A stretch of DNA of 64,000 bases from NCBI RefSeq assembly GCF_001717955.1, contig NZ_CP014168.1, positions 682,001 to 746,000 on the forward strand, written 5' to 3'. This DNA comes from Sphingomonas panacis. Its GTDB lineage: Bacteria > Pseudomonadota > Alphaproteobacteria > Sphingomonadales > Sphingomonadaceae. The translations under genes and the position numbers were made by a program. Below, piece by piece: positions 27,712 through 37,090 of the stretch (its first letter is position 1; each line of letters opens with the position of its first letter). Under the pieces are notes generated by a model that saw nothing but the letters and a program-made list of their open reading frames with translations, was not told the DNA's origin and did no database searches.

Positions 27712-28836
27712 ATGAGCGACAGCATCATCTCTACCCGCTGGACGCCCGACGACGTGGCGCGGATCGACGCGGCGTCGGCATCCCACGCGCCCCTCATCAC
27801 CCCGCAACGGCGCGTGATCGATACGCTCGATCTGTGGGACTATTGGCCGGTCCAGCGAACCGACGGCCATCCTGCGGAGATCGCCGGCGGCACGCTGTTC
27901 ATCGCCTTGTCCGCGCCCATCCTGCCCGATCCGGACGCCCGCCACGCCGTCGCCCGCATGCGCCTGCTGCATCGCGTGGGCGCGGACTGGCATGATCTGG
28001 GGCCGCTGCTCCCCGACGGCCTGTCCCCCGGCAGCCGGGAATGGTCCGGCTCCGCGATAGTGTTGTCCGACGACCGGACGATCACCCTGTATTACACCGC
28101 TGCCGGTCTTCGCGATGAAGCGCAAACCAGCTTCATCCAGAGGCTGTTCCAGACCAGCGGAACCCTGTCGGTGGCAAAACATGCCGTAACCGTGTCGCGC
28201 TGGACGGCGCCAAGCGAATGCGTCGTGCCCGACGACATCCATTATACCAGCGAGATGACGGGCGGCGGCGCGATCGGTTCGATCAAGGCGTTTCGCGATC
28301 CCGCTTTCTTTCGCGATCCCGCCGACGGCGCGGAATACCTCCTTTTCGCCGCATCGCTCGCCCAGTCCCGATCCGCCTGGAACGGCGCGGTCGGCATCGC
28401 CCGGCGCGAGACGGATGGCGAGTGGCAGATCCTGCCGCCGCTGATCGATGCCGATGGCCTGAACAACGAACTCGAACGCCCGCATGTCATCGTGTGGAAC
28501 GGCCTCTACTATCTCTTCTGGTCCACCCAGACCAAGGTGTTCGCGCCGTCCGGTCCCACTGGCCCGACCGGTCTCTATGGCATGGTCGCCGACGCTCTGT
28601 TCGGCCCGTGGCGTCCGCTCAACCGTTCCGGCCTCGTCTTCGGCAATCCGCCCGATGCTCCCTATCAGGCCTATAGCTGGCTGGTCCTGCCGGACCTGTG
28701 CGTGCAGAGTTTCGTCGATCTGGTCGGGCTGACGGAACCGGCCCGTGATGTCGCGCAAGCCCGGGCACATTTCGGCGGCACCCCCGCCCCCGAACTTCGG
28801 ATCATGCTGGACGGAGACCGCGCATGGCTGGCCTGA
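27712..28836 (+). CDS. GH68 family beta-fructofuranosidase/levansucrase
   Basis: A 374-aa enzyme with the GH68 signatures in order: nucleophile Asp in LWDYWPVQ, SREWSGSA, transition-state stabiliser Asp in AFRDPAFF, acid/base Glu in NNELERPHVIVWNG, and PYQAYSWLV near the end. Overall it aligns by eye with Zymomonas-type levansucrase, which supports ATG 27712 as start; the ribosome-binding site is weak. No cleavable signal peptide is visible, as in some Gram-negative members. It acts on sucrose or fructans, by hydrolysis or fructosyl transfer; which one cannot be decided. First gene of a LacI-controlled run with two esterases and a TonB receptor. Confidence 0.88.
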   Translation: MSDSIISTRWTPDDVARIDAASASHAPLITPQRRVIDTLDLWDYWPVQRTDGHPAEIAGGTLFIALSAPILPDPDARHAVARMRLLHRVGADWHDLGPLLPDGLSPGSREWSGSAIVLSDDRTITLYYTAAGLRDEAQTSFIQRLFQTSGTLSVAKHAVTVSRWTAPSECVVPDDIHYTSEMTGGGAIGSIKAFRDPAFFRDPADGAEYLLFAASLAQSRSAWNGAVGIARRETDGEWQILPPLIDADGLNNELERPHVIVWNGLYYLFWSTQTKVFAPSGPTGPTGLYGMVADALFGPWRPLNRSGLVFGNPPDAPYQAYSWLVLPDLCVQSFVDLVGLTEPARDVAQARAHFGGTPAPELRIMLDGDRAWLA

Positions 28837-28915
28837 CCGACCGCCATCCCCTTGTCGGCGCTATGGCGTCGGGCGCGATCGTCCTCGTCCGGAACGCATT
28901 GTTGGAGGCACAGGC

Positions 28916-30661
28916 ATGACCCTTCGCGCGCATTATTGGCTCACGGCATCCGCCCTCGCCGCCCTTATGGCCGCATCCGCGCCCGCGTCGGCGGCCACGC
29001 CCTACAGCGCCCGCTGCGCCGCCTTCGCCAAGACGCTGCGCGGCCATTGGCCCGACGCCTCAACGCGCGTCACCCGCGCCGCCTTCGTGGAATACGGCCC
29101 AGCGCCCAAGCCCGACCCGCGCGGCTTCCAATATGATGCCGTGACGCCGCTCAAGGCCCATTGCGACATTCGCGCCGTCATGGCCGAACGCAAGGGCGTG
29201 GACGGGCAAAGCTACGCCATCAAATTTCATCTGCGCCTGCCGCGCGACTGGAACGGCCGCTTTCTGTTTCAGGGCGGCGGCGGCACCAATGGCGACGTCG
29301 GCGATGCGCTGGGCGCGGCGGCGGGCGTAGGCCTCGTCACACCGGCCCTTGCGCAGGGCTATGCGGTCGTCAGCCAGGATTCGGGCCACGACAACGCCGT
29401 CAACAGCGACCCGGCCAGGGGCGGCGCGGTCGCCTTCGGCTTCGACCCGGAAGCGCGCCGCAATTACGCTTACGCCTCGCTCTACGCCGTCACCAAAGCC
29501 GCCAAGGCCGCCATCACCACCTTCTACGGCCGGGCACTGCGCTATTCTTATTTTGCGGGCTGTTCGAAAGGCGGTCAGGAGGGGCTGGCGCTGGCCCATC
29601 GCTACCCCAACGCCTTCAACGGCATCGTCGCCGCCGCACCGGGCATGTCGCTGCCCCGCGCCGGGCTTGCCCAGACATGGGACACACAGACTTTCGCGCG
29701 GCTGCTCCAACCCGACGCCAGCGGCGTGCGCCCGTTCGGGCAGTTCTCCAGCCTCTATTCCCCCGCTGAACTCGGCATCGTGCGCCGCGCCGTCCTGAAG
29801 GCCTGCGATGGCAAGGATGGACTGGTCGACGGGCTGGTCATGCGCGCCGACCAATGCACCACCGCAGACGTCCTGCCGGTGCTGCGCGCCTCCACCTGCA
29901 CGGGGGACCGCAATGGCCAGTGCCTGTCGCGCGCACAGATCGACGCGCTGGCGCAGTCCCTGTCCGGCCCACGCAGGCGCGACGGCGCTCCCCTTTACGC
30001 CAGCTTCCCCTGGGATGGCGGCATCGGCGCGCCCGGCTGGGCGGTGTGGAAACTGGGGCTGGCGAAGGAAGGCGTGCCACCGCTCAACATCCTGGTCGGC
30101 GGGTCCGCTCTGCCGACCATCTTTCAAACCCCGCCCGTGCTGGCGTCCGTCGATCCGCAACGCTTGCTACAATGGCAGATGGCCTTTGATTTCGATCGGG
30201 ACGCCGACGCGATCTATCGCACCGCCGCGCCCTTCACCGAATCCGGCTGGGGCATGATGTCGGCGCGATCGCCCGACATCGACGCCTTTCGCGCCGCCGG
30301 CGGCAAGCTGATCGTCCCGCATGGCGCGGCCGATCCGGTATTCTCGCTGAACGACACGCTGCAATGGTATCGCGAGATGGACGCCCGCTATCATGGCGCG
30401 GCGGCCGACACCGCCCGCGTATTTCCCGTGCCTGGCATGAACCATTGCGAGGGCGGCCCGGCCACCGACCATTATGACGCTTTCGCCGCGATGGTCGCCT
30501 GGGTCGAACAGGGCCGCGCGCCCGATCGGCTCCACGGCGTCGCGCCGGCGGCCAGCCCCTGGCCCGGCCGCACCCGGCCCATCTGCAAATATCCCGAATA
30601 TGCCCGGTACAAGGGCACGGGCGACATCGAGAGAGAGGATAGCTTCGAATGCGCAAGATGA
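28916..30661 (+). CDS. Tannase/feruloyl-esterase family protein
   Basis: A 581-aa secreted esterase. Signal peptide MTLRAHYWLTASALAALMAAS... then the tannase alpha/beta-hydrolase fold. The Cys-Ser pair of the CS-D-HC motif is in FAGCSKGGQEG, the acid in HGAADPVFS and the His-Cys in GMNHCEGG. Family members cleave gallate, ferulate or related aromatic esters. GGAGG stands 7 bases before the ATG. It follows the GH68 gene by 79 bp and overlaps the next esterase gene by 13 bp, so they share a transcript. Substrate likely a phenolic or acyl ester of sugar; inferred from neighbours. Confidence 0.88.
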   Translation: MTLRAHYWLTASALAALMAASAPASAATPYSARCAAFAKTLRGHWPDASTRVTRAAFVEYGPAPKPDPRGFQYDAVTPLKAHCDIRAVMAERKGVDGQSYAIKFHLRLPRDWNGRFLFQGGGGTNGDVGDALGAAAGVGLVTPALAQGYAVVSQDSGHDNAVNSDPARGGAVAFGFDPEARRNYAYASLYAVTKAAKAAITTFYGRALRYSYFAGCSKGGQEGLALAHRYPNAFNGIVAAAPGMSLPRAGLAQTWDTQTFARLLQPDASGVRPFGQFSSLYSPAELGIVRRAVLKACDGKDGLVDGLVMRADQCTTADVLPVLRASTCTGDRNGQCLSRAQIDALAQSLSGPRRRDGAPLYASFPWDGGIGAPGWAVWKLGLAKEGVPPLNILVGGSALPTIFQTPPVLASVDPQRLLQWQMAFDFDRDADAIYRTAAPFTESGWGMMSARSPDIDAFRAAGGKLIVPHGAADPVFSLNDTLQWYREMDARYHGAAADTARVFPVPGMNHCEGGPATDHYDAFAAMVAWVEQGRAPDRLHGVAPAASPWPGRTRPICKYPEYARYKGTGDIEREDSFECAR

Positions 30662-31899
30662 GGTCAGCCACGTTCACCCTCGCAGTCGTCGCGCTTCATG
30701 CCGGGCTGCTGCCGATACAGGCTTTCGCGGCGGACAATGGCCGCTGGGTGGCCAGTTGGGCGTCCAGCCCGTCGCTGCCCACCGCGAAACTCCCGTATGA
30801 TTTCTGGCAACCCGCGCCGGACGTGCAGGGCACCGTCCGCTACCATCTGCGTCTCAGCGCAGGCGGCACGAAGGTGCAGGTCCGCCTGTCGGGCGAAACC
30901 CAGTTGCAGGACGTAACGATCGGCAGCGCGACCATTGCGCTGGCGGATGCGCAGGGCCGTATCGACGCCGCCACCATCCGCCCGCTGACCTTTTCGGGCG
31001 CACGCTCGGTCCGCTTGCCGATGGGCGCGCCGCTCCTGTCCGATCCGCTCGCGCTTACGGTGAAGGCCGGGTCCGTCGCGATCGTCAGCGTCTATCTTCC
31101 CGCCAAGGTAACCTTGCCCCAGTCCGACCCCAATCATGTCGCGGAATGGGCGGTGGGCGCTGACCAGACCGCATCCGCGACGCTGTCGAACACGACCTCG
31201 GTCTCCGCGCGCGAAATCGTCTCGTCCGTGCTCGTCCAGTCCGACCAGAACGCGCGCACGATCGTCGCCTTCGGCGATTCCATCACCGATGGCTTCGGCG
31301 CGAAAGACCCGCTGCTGCGCGGATGGCCGGGCCAGCTGGCGCGCATGTTGACCGAAAAGGGGATTGCCAATGTGGGAATCGCCAATGCCGGCATCGGCGG
31401 CAACCGCGTGCTGCGCGAGGAAGTTGGGCTAAGCGGCCTCGCCCGGTTTGACCGCGACGCGCTCGCGGTGCCGGGCGTCACCGACATCGTCCTACTGGAG
31501 GGGATCAACGATCTGGGCCTGAGCGGCCTCAAAAACCCCCGCGCCGAAGGCAACCATCCCATCATCGGCGCGCAAGACCTGATCGCAGGTTATCGCCAGC
31601 TCATCCAGCGCGCGCGGTCGCGCGGCATCAAGGTCCACGGCGCGACGCTGACGCCGTTCCTGGGTTCGACCTTCCCCGGCTACGCCACGCCCGAAAAGGA
31701 AAAAATCCGTCAGGCCATCAACCAGTGGATTCGCACGAGCGGCGAATTTGACGGCGTGATCGATTTCGACGCGGTCGTGCGCGACCCGTCCACGCCCGAC
31801 CATATCCTCGCCGCCTATGATTGCGGCGACAAACTCCATCCATCCGACGCGGGCTATGCCGCCCTGGCCAGGGCCGCGCGGGACCATTTCCACTTCTGA
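30649..31899 (+). CDS. Secreted SGNH/GDSL-type esterase
   Basis: A 416-aa protein with signal peptide (MRKMRSATFTLAVVALHAGLL...AFA) and an N-terminal beta domain, then the SGNH hydrolase core: Ser in VAFGDSITDGFG, Gly in IANAGIGGNR, Asn in LEGINDLG, and Asp/His in DKLHPSDAGY. Such enzymes remove acetyl or other acyl groups from carbohydrates. Its start lies inside the 3' end of the tannase gene. It works in the periplasm or outside with the tannase-family esterase. Confidence 0.88.
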   Translation: MRKMRSATFTLAVVALHAGLLPIQAFAADNGRWVASWASSPSLPTAKLPYDFWQPAPDVQGTVRYHLRLSAGGTKVQVRLSGETQLQDVTIGSATIALADAQGRIDAATIRPLTFSGARSVRLPMGAPLLSDPLALTVKAGSVAIVSVYLPAKVTLPQSDPNHVAEWAVGADQTASATLSNTTSVSAREIVSSVLVQSDQNARTIVAFGDSITDGFGAKDPLLRGWPGQLARMLTEKGIANVGIANAGIGGNRVLREEVGLSGLARFDRDALAVPGVTDIVLLEGINDLGLSGLKNPRAEGNHPIIGAQDLIAGYRQLIQRARSRGIKVHGATLTPFLGSTFPGYATPEKEKIRQAINQWIRTSGEFDGVIDFDAVVRDPSTPDHILAAYDCGDKLHPSDAGYAALARAARDHFHF

Positions 31900-31919
31900 A
31901 CACAGCCACACCAGCAATG

Positions 31920-31948
31920 GCCCGAACCGCAAAACAAACTGGTCGGGC
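31920..31948 (+). other. Weak hairpin between SGNH and TonB receptor genes
   Basis: GCCCGAACC and GGTCGGGC pair with one bulged base over a 12-nt loop in the 70-bp gap, followed by an A-rich stretch and the receptor ribosome-binding site. It may modulate read-through or protect the mRNA; evidence is only the pairing. Confidence 0.35.
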
Positions 31949-31969
31949 AAGAAAAAAGGGGAGAGTATC

Positions 31970-34351
31970 GTGAACAGACTGTCACTTCTTTTCGCAAGCG
32001 CCAGCATCGGCGCGAGCGTCGTCGCCCTGGCCTGCCCCGCCGCCGCGCAGGAAGCCTCGCCCGTGCAAACGAACACGGCCGCGCCGGAAGACTATACCGG
32101 CGACATCGTCGTCACCGCACAGAAAACATCCGAGAGACTGTCCAAGGCCCCCGTCGCGGTCAGCGTTGTGACGCAGGACAGCCTCACCCGGCAGGGCGTC
32201 GATTCCGCCGCCGCACTCACCACCACCGTCCCCGGTCTGCAATCCAGCCAGAACGGCTTCGCCATCCGCGGCATCGGCAGCAACAACAGCTTCAGCGGCT
32301 ATTCTACCGTCGCCACCCAGATCGACGGGATCTACGATCCGTCCGCCGCCGTCCTGACACTCGGCCTGTTCGATCTCGGATCGGTCGAGGTTCTGCGCGG
32401 GCCGCAGGGCACCGTCTACGGGCGCAACGCGACCGCAGGCGTCGTCAACATCAACACCGCCGATCCGGGCAAGAAGCTGGGCTTCAACGCCGACATCCAA
32501 TATGGCCGCTTCAACGAAGTCCGCGCTCGCGCCGCCGTCGATCTGCCGATCAGCGACGCCTTCGCCCTGCGCATCTCCGCCTATCGGCAGGTGGATGACG
32601 GGTTCGAGGGCAATTACGGCGCGCGCCAGAATTACAACAAGACCGATCAGGCCGGTTTGCGCGTCAACTCGATCCTGCATCTGGGCGACAGGCTGACGTG
32701 GCGCTTGTCGCTCAACTACGGGGAGAACAAGGGCACGATCCCGCTCACCTATATGCGCAGCCGCAACGTCTACCCCAATGCGAATATCGCGGCGGGCACG
32801 TTTGGCCCAATGCAGACGATCTACAGCGAAAGCATCAACCCCGGGCAGGATCTGGTCGTCGACAACCAGATGGACCTCCAATATTACGCCGCCCGCTCGC
32901 GTCTGACATGGGAGGCGAGCGACTCCCTGTCCTTCACCTATCTGGCCGGCTACTCGCTGCTGAAGAACAACGGCGTGGATTCCGCCACGGGCGTCTTCAC
33001 CCAGCAGAATATCGACCGCCGCGTCGAAACACATTCGCATGAACTGGACGCGAACTTCGAATCCGGCGCGTTCAACCTCGTTGTGGGCGGCTATCTCTAT
33101 CAGGACAAGCAGCCGTCCGGCACCCGTCTGCTGCACGCAGGCGACACCGCCCCCGCCCCGTTCAACGGCATCTTCAACGCCGCCGGCATTGCCAAGGTCG
33201 CCGGCACCGGCACCAATATCTCGACGATCAGTGGCGTCGATGTCGTCACCTCCTACCGGGGTCAGGGCACCAAGTCACAGGCCGTCTTCGGTCAGGGTAC
33301 GTTCGAAATCGCGCCGGGCCTGAAAATCCTGGGTGGTGCACGCTCGACATGGGAACAGGTCAACCAGCGCAACATCGAACTGGTCTGCCCCGGCGACACG
33401 GTCACGCTGGCGAACATCACGCCCACGACCTGCCCCGGCATCCCGTTCGTCTATGCCCTGTCCGACGACACCAACCGGCCGGAAGCGAAATTCTCGAACA
33501 TCAGCTGGAAGGCGGGCGTGAATTACGAAGTGACGCCTGAAACCCTGGTCTATGCCAGCGTCGGCACCGGTTTCCGTGGCGGCGGTCTGGAAGCCAGCGG
33601 CAACGCGCCGCAATATCGTCAGTATCAGCCGGAAACCGTGACCAATTACGAACTCGGCGCGCGCAGTTCGCTGATGGGCGGCAAGCTCTATCTGTCGGCC
33701 ACTGCCTTCAACATGGACTATAAGGATCTTCAGGTATCCAGCATCGTCCTCAATCCGCTGACCAACCAGGTGTCGGCGGTGACGACCAATGCCGCGACCG
33801 CGCGCCTGCGTGGTATCGAACTGGAAACCGTCTTCCGCCCGACACGCGCCGACCGGATTAGCGGCTTCGTCTCCTATCTTGACGCGAAGATCCGCTCTTT
33901 CCCGACCGCGTCGGACAATCTCAACTCGGCCAGCGGCAACTACAACGCGCTCACGACCGCATTCGGCAACCGGCCGTTGCCCGGCACCGTCATCCGCGAC
34001 GTGTCCGGCAACGAGCTGCCCAACGCCCCCAAATGGAGCGCGCGCGCCAGCTATGCGCATATCTTCGATCTGGGCGGCGCGGGCAGCCTGACGCCGAGCG
34101 TGGACTTCTACGTCCAGTCGCGCACGTTCAGCGACATCCAGAATTATGCGCAGAGCCGCCGGGCATCCTATACCAAGACCGATCTCAACCTGCGGTACGA
34201 GACCAATGACGCGCACCTGTCGGTCACCGGCTTCGTCAACAATCTGGAAAACAAGCGGGTGGCCAACAATCTGGTAACGGTGTGGAGTTCGACCACGGCC
34301 AATTATGATCCGCCGCGCACCTATGGCGTGCGTCTGGGCATGCACTTCTGA
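31970..34351 (+). CDS. TonB-dependent receptor of GH68/esterase cluster
   Basis: A 793-aa receptor. The start is GTG 31970 after AAGGGGAGAG; the signal peptide is VNRLSLLFASASIGASVVALACPAAAQ-like. Plug landmarks: GDIVVTAQKTSERLSKAPVAVSVVTQDSL, TTVPGLQ, FAIRGIG, and VEVLRGPQGTVYGRNATAGVVNI; the barrel ends GVRLGMHF. This is a different TonB-receptor subtype from the other two in the window (it resembles the large 'FecA/pupB-like' sphingomonad group often tied to small aromatic or sugar compounds). It probably imports the ester or sugar acted on by the cluster. Confidence 0.92.
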   Translation: MNRLSLLFASASIGASVVALACPAAAQEASPVQTNTAAPEDYTGDIVVTAQKTSERLSKAPVAVSVVTQDSLTRQGVDSAAALTTTVPGLQSSQNGFAIRGIGSNNSFSGYSTVATQIDGIYDPSAAVLTLGLFDLGSVEVLRGPQGTVYGRNATAGVVNINTADPGKKLGFNADIQYGRFNEVRARAAVDLPISDAFALRISAYRQVDDGFEGNYGARQNYNKTDQAGLRVNSILHLGDRLTWRLSLNYGENKGTIPLTYMRSRNVYPNANIAAGTFGPMQTIYSESINPGQDLVVDNQMDLQYYAARSRLTWEASDSLSFTYLAGYSLLKNNGVDSATGVFTQQNIDRRVETHSHELDANFESGAFNLVVGGYLYQDKQPSGTRLLHAGDTAPAPFNGIFNAAGIAKVAGTGTNISTISGVDVVTSYRGQGTKSQAVFGQGTFEIAPGLKILGGARSTWEQVNQRNIELVCPGDTVTLANITPTTCPGIPFVYALSDDTNRPEAKFSNISWKAGVNYEVTPETLVYASVGTGFRGGGLEASGNAPQYRQYQPETVTNYELGARSSLMGGKLYLSATAFNMDYKDLQVSSIVLNPLTNQVSAVTTNAATARLRGIELETVFRPTRADRISGFVSYLDAKIRSFPTASDNLNSASGNYNALTTAFGNRPLPGTVIRDVSGNELPNAPKWSARASYAHIFDLGGAGSLTPSVDFYVQSRTFSDIQNYAQSRRASYTKTDLNLRYETNDAHLSVTGFVNNLENKRVANNLVTVWSSTTANYDPPRTYGVRLGMHF

Positions 34352-34361
34352 CACGTGACTC

Positions 34362-34397
34362 GGATGGAGCGCGCCTTCGCAAGACAGCGCTCCATCC
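34362..34397 (+). terminator. Hairpin between TonB receptor and DUF3237 genes
   Basis: GGATGGAGCGC (34362-34372) pairs perfectly with GCGCTCCATCC (34387-34397) over a 14-nt loop, directly after the receptor stop. No T-tract follows and the next gene's GGAGAGGG lies 6 bases on. It may be a partial terminator or processing site lowering expression of the downstream genes. Confidence 0.5.
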
Positions 34398-34415
34398 TCT
34401 GGAGAGGGTATCGGT

Positions 34416-34946
34416 ATGGCGGGCGAACGACACGACACTCTGCCATCGCGCAGGGGGCTGCTGCTGGCGGCGGGAACATTGGCCACCGGCCTGATCGACG
34501 CGCCGGGCATGGCGGCCCAGTCAAAAACCGACGACACGCCACGGGCGGAGTTCGTCTATGAAGCGATCGTCACGCTGGGGCCGCCCGAGGATGTGGGCAT
34601 GACCCCGCACGGCAAGCGCGTGCGCATCCCCATCACCGGCGGCACGTTCAAGGGGCCACGCATCAGCGGTACGATCTTCCCCGAAGGCATGGACTGGCAA
34701 CTGGTCCGCGCCGATGGATTCACCGAACTCGAAGCCTCCTATCTGATGCGCGAAGCCGACGGCACCGTCATCCATATCCAGAACCGGGGGCTGGCCGGAA
34801 AAGGCTATGCCAAAACGACCGCGACGTTCGAAGTACCGAATGGCCCGCATGGCTGGCTCAACGAAGCCGTGTTCACCGGCACCGTCGGCCCGGTTCCCGA
34901 AATGAAGACGCCCGCCGTCCGCATTCGCATGTACAAGCTGGTTTAG
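34416..34946 (+). CDS. DUF3237 family protein with twin-arginine-like leader
   Basis: A 176-aa protein. The N-terminus contains SRRGLLLAAGTLATGL, a possible Tat signal, and the remainder matches the DUF3237 beta-barrel layout (FVYEAIVTLGPPEDVG...GGTFKGPRISGTIFPEGMDWQLVRADG...LMREADGTVIHIQNRG). The biochemical role of the family is not established; it is often found beside aromatic or sugar catabolic genes. GGAGAGGG precedes the ATG. Between a TonB receptor and a permease, so likely part of the same catabolic unit. Confidence 0.8.
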   Translation: MAGERHDTLPSRRGLLLAAGTLATGLIDAPGMAAQSKTDDTPRAEFVYEAIVTLGPPEDVGMTPHGKRVRIPITGGTFKGPRISGTIFPEGMDWQLVRADGFTELEASYLMREADGTVIHIQNRGLAGKGYAKTTATFEVPNGPHGWLNEAVFTGTVGPVPEMKTPAVRIRMYKLV

Positions 34947-34958
34947 GACCGCAGGGCG

Positions 34959-36158
34959 ATGGCGCGCATTCGCTGGCTGACATACCTGATGTTCCTGATG
35001 TTCGCGATGACGTCGGAATCGGTCGGGGTCATCATCCCGTCGGTGATCCGCGAATTCCACCTCGGCATGGCCGCTGGCGGCGCGTTCCACTATGCGACGA
35101 TGAGCGGCATCGCACTGGGCGGCGTGTTGCTCGGCTCGCTGGCCGATCGCGCGGGACGCAAGGTGACGATCCTGATCGGTCTCGGGCTGTTCGGCATCAG
35201 CGCCGCGATGTTCGCCTGGATCAGCAGTTTCGGGCTTTTCCTCGTCCTGCTGTTCATCGGCGGCATTGCCGTCGGCATATTCAAGACCGCGGCGCTGGCG
35301 CTGATAGGCGACATCTCGACATCGACCCGCGCCCATACCGCGACGATGAATGTGGTGGAGGGTTTTTTCGGGATCGGCGCGATCATCGGCCCGGCTATCG
35401 TCGCCTATCTGCTGTCGCATGATGCATCGTGGAAATGGCTTTACCTGATCGCGGCGATCTTCTGCGGTCTGCTCATGATTGTCGCCTGGCGCGTCCCGTA
35501 TCCGCAAACGCGCGCCGCCGCCCCGAATGGCGCGCCGCTCGCGGACATGCTCGCGATGCTGCACAATCGCTACGCTCTCGCGTTCAGCACGGGGATCATG
35601 CTCTATGTCGGGATCGAAACCGCCATCTATGTCTGGATGCCAACGCTGCTTGCGGGCTATAGCGGCCCCGGGTGGCGATGGGCCGTCTATGCGCTGTCGA
35701 TCTTCTTCATCCTGCGCGTGATCGGCCGGTTTGGCGGCTTCTGGCTGCTGGAGCGCTATGACTGGACCAGTGTCATGGCATTGTGCGGCGTGGCCATCCT
35801 GCTGTGCTTCGTCTGCGCGATCATCGGCGGCCGGCCCTTCGCGGTGGTCGCGCTGCCGGTGTCAGGCCTGTTCATGTCGATCATCTATCCCACCTTGAAC
35901 TCCAAGGGCATCAGTTGCTTTCCCAAGCCGCAGCATGGCGCGATCTCCGGCGTCATCCTCTTCTTCACCTGCGTCAGCGCGGTGCTGGCGCCGCTGGCGA
36001 TGGGGTTGATCGGCGAATATCTGGGTGATGCGATCTACGGCTTCTATCTTGCTACGGCGTTCGCAGCCGTCCTGGCGGCAGGCCTCATCCTCAACAGGAT
36101 TTTCGACCCCGCCAGCGCCGAGCTGAGACGGCGTGGCGACCTCGATTACGCGGTTTAG
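34959..36158 (+). CDS. MFS permease, possible sugar transporter
   Basis: A 399-aa, roughly 12-helix permease. The MFS loop is GSLADRAGRKVTILIG; the C-half segment IYPTLNSKGISCFPKPQHGAISGVILFFTCV recalls the fucose/glucose-galactose (FHS) branch. It starts 12 bp after the DUF3237 stop. Probably imports a sugar (fructose or glucose?) or acid released by the cluster; the substrate is a guess from context. It converges with the XRE regulator gene across a 142-bp gap in which nothing was recognised. Confidence 0.85.
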   Translation: MARIRWLTYLMFLMFAMTSESVGVIIPSVIREFHLGMAAGGAFHYATMSGIALGGVLLGSLADRAGRKVTILIGLGLFGISAAMFAWISSFGLFLVLLFIGGIAVGIFKTAALALIGDISTSTRAHTATMNVVEGFFGIGAIIGPAIVAYLLSHDASWKWLYLIAAIFCGLLMIVAWRVPYPQTRAAAPNGAPLADMLAMLHNRYALAFSTGIMLYVGIETAIYVWMPTLLAGYSGPGWRWAVYALSIFFILRVIGRFGGFWLLERYDWTSVMALCGVAILLCFVCAIIGGRPFAVVALPVSGLFMSIIYPTLNSKGISCFPKPQHGAISGVILFFTCVSAVLAPLAMGLIGEYLGDAIYGFYLATAFAAVLAAGLILNRIFDPASAELRRRGDLDYAV

Positions 36159-36300
36159 CCATCCCTTGGTACGGTGCCGGCGGCTGGCATCATGCCGCAG
36201 GCGCGCCGCCGCCGCTGCCATTGAGCGCTTCAGGCACCAACACCCGAAAGCCGCCCGGACTCCGATGCTGTCTGGCCGGAAACCCCTGTGTGAGTGCCAT

Positions 36301-37083
36301 CTAGGCCAAGACATGCAGCCTTGCGAAATCGCCTTCGATCGAACGGTCCAACATCGCCCGATACGCCGCATAGTGCGGCATGTCGGCGGTAACGAGGCCG
36401 AGGTCCGCGGTCTCTCCCTCCGCCAGTTTGCGCAGCGCCAGCGGGGCCGCTGCCGGCATGAGTTGCGATCCCTTTCCGACCTCCAGCGTGGTCAATATGC
36501 CGAACAGGCCGCCATCGATCGTCGGGCGCGACAGGATCGCGAGGCGGTATTGGCCTTGCTCGTTGGTCACCAAATAGATGTGGCCGGAGAGGTTGGGCAA
36601 CGAAACCTGCCCGATCTGTTCGAAACGGGGATCGGCGCGGCCCGTTTCGGCAAAGCCGAGGCAGGCTTTCTCAGGCACCCAGCGGATCGTCGTCAGGTAC
36701 GCGAACACGCCGCCGGATGTGGCGAAGCTGGGCCTGACGGTCAGATAGCGGCCTTCCAGCCAGGTCACGGCTGAGCGCGAATAGGCGCCCAGAGCATCGG
36801 GCGCGACGTCTCCTCCGGCGGGCGGCGAGCTGGTCGTATCGCCGCGCAGGCTCACGCCCAACGCCTCCTCGATGCGCAGAAGCGTCGCCAGCGTGAAGGC
36901 ACGCTTTCCGGCCAGCGCCTTCTCCAGAGTCGACAAGCTGATGCGGGCCATGTCCGCCAAAGCCTGGCGCGAGATACGGCGGCGGGCGATTTCCTCGCGG
37001 ACGTGGCGGGCGATCTCGACGCTTTCCAGCCCGGACTCGATCAGGTCAGTATCGGGCGTGTCGTCGCGCAGGATCGTGGTCAT
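36301..37083 (-). CDS. XRE-family regulator with C-terminal sensor-like domain
   Basis: A 260-aa protein. Residues about 28-80 form a Cro/CI-type helix-turn-helix (REEIARRRISRQALADMARISLSTLEKALAGKRAFTLATLLRIEEALGV); the last about 160 residues are a beta-rich domain (VTWLEGRYLTVRPSFATSGGVFAYLTTIRW...SGHIYLVTNEQGQYRL) that I do not recognise by name. ATG 37083 is preferred over an upstream in-frame start at 37119. It is divergent from the sortase-target gene, and TGCGCACA repeats fill the space between, so it likely regulates itself and the sortase system. Confidence 0.82.
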   Translation of the reverse strand: MTTILRDDTPDTDLIESGLESVEIARHVREEIARRRISRQALADMARISLSTLEKALAGKRAFTLATLLRIEEALGVSLRGDTTSSPPAGGDVAPDALGAYSRSAVTWLEGRYLTVRPSFATSGGVFAYLTTIRWVPEKACLGFAETGRADPRFEQIGQVSLPNLSGHIYLVTNEQGQYRLAILSRPTIDGGLFGILTTLEVGKGSQLMPAAAPLALRKLAEGETADLGLVTADMPHYAAYRAMLDRSIEGDFARLHVLA

Positions 37084-37090
37084 CCGCACA

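Noticed and set aside
28823..28919. A 31-codon frame bridging the GH68 and tannase genes with ATGA-like overlaps
   Set aside because: No clear ribosome-binding site and bland sequence; its stop overlapping the tannase start may be chance, though a coupling peptide is not excluded.
25396..36158. Genomic island acquired as a block with attachment sites
   Set aside because: No integrase, tRNA or direct-repeat borders were seen, and base composition by eye is close to the flanks; transfer cannot be argued from the sequence alone.
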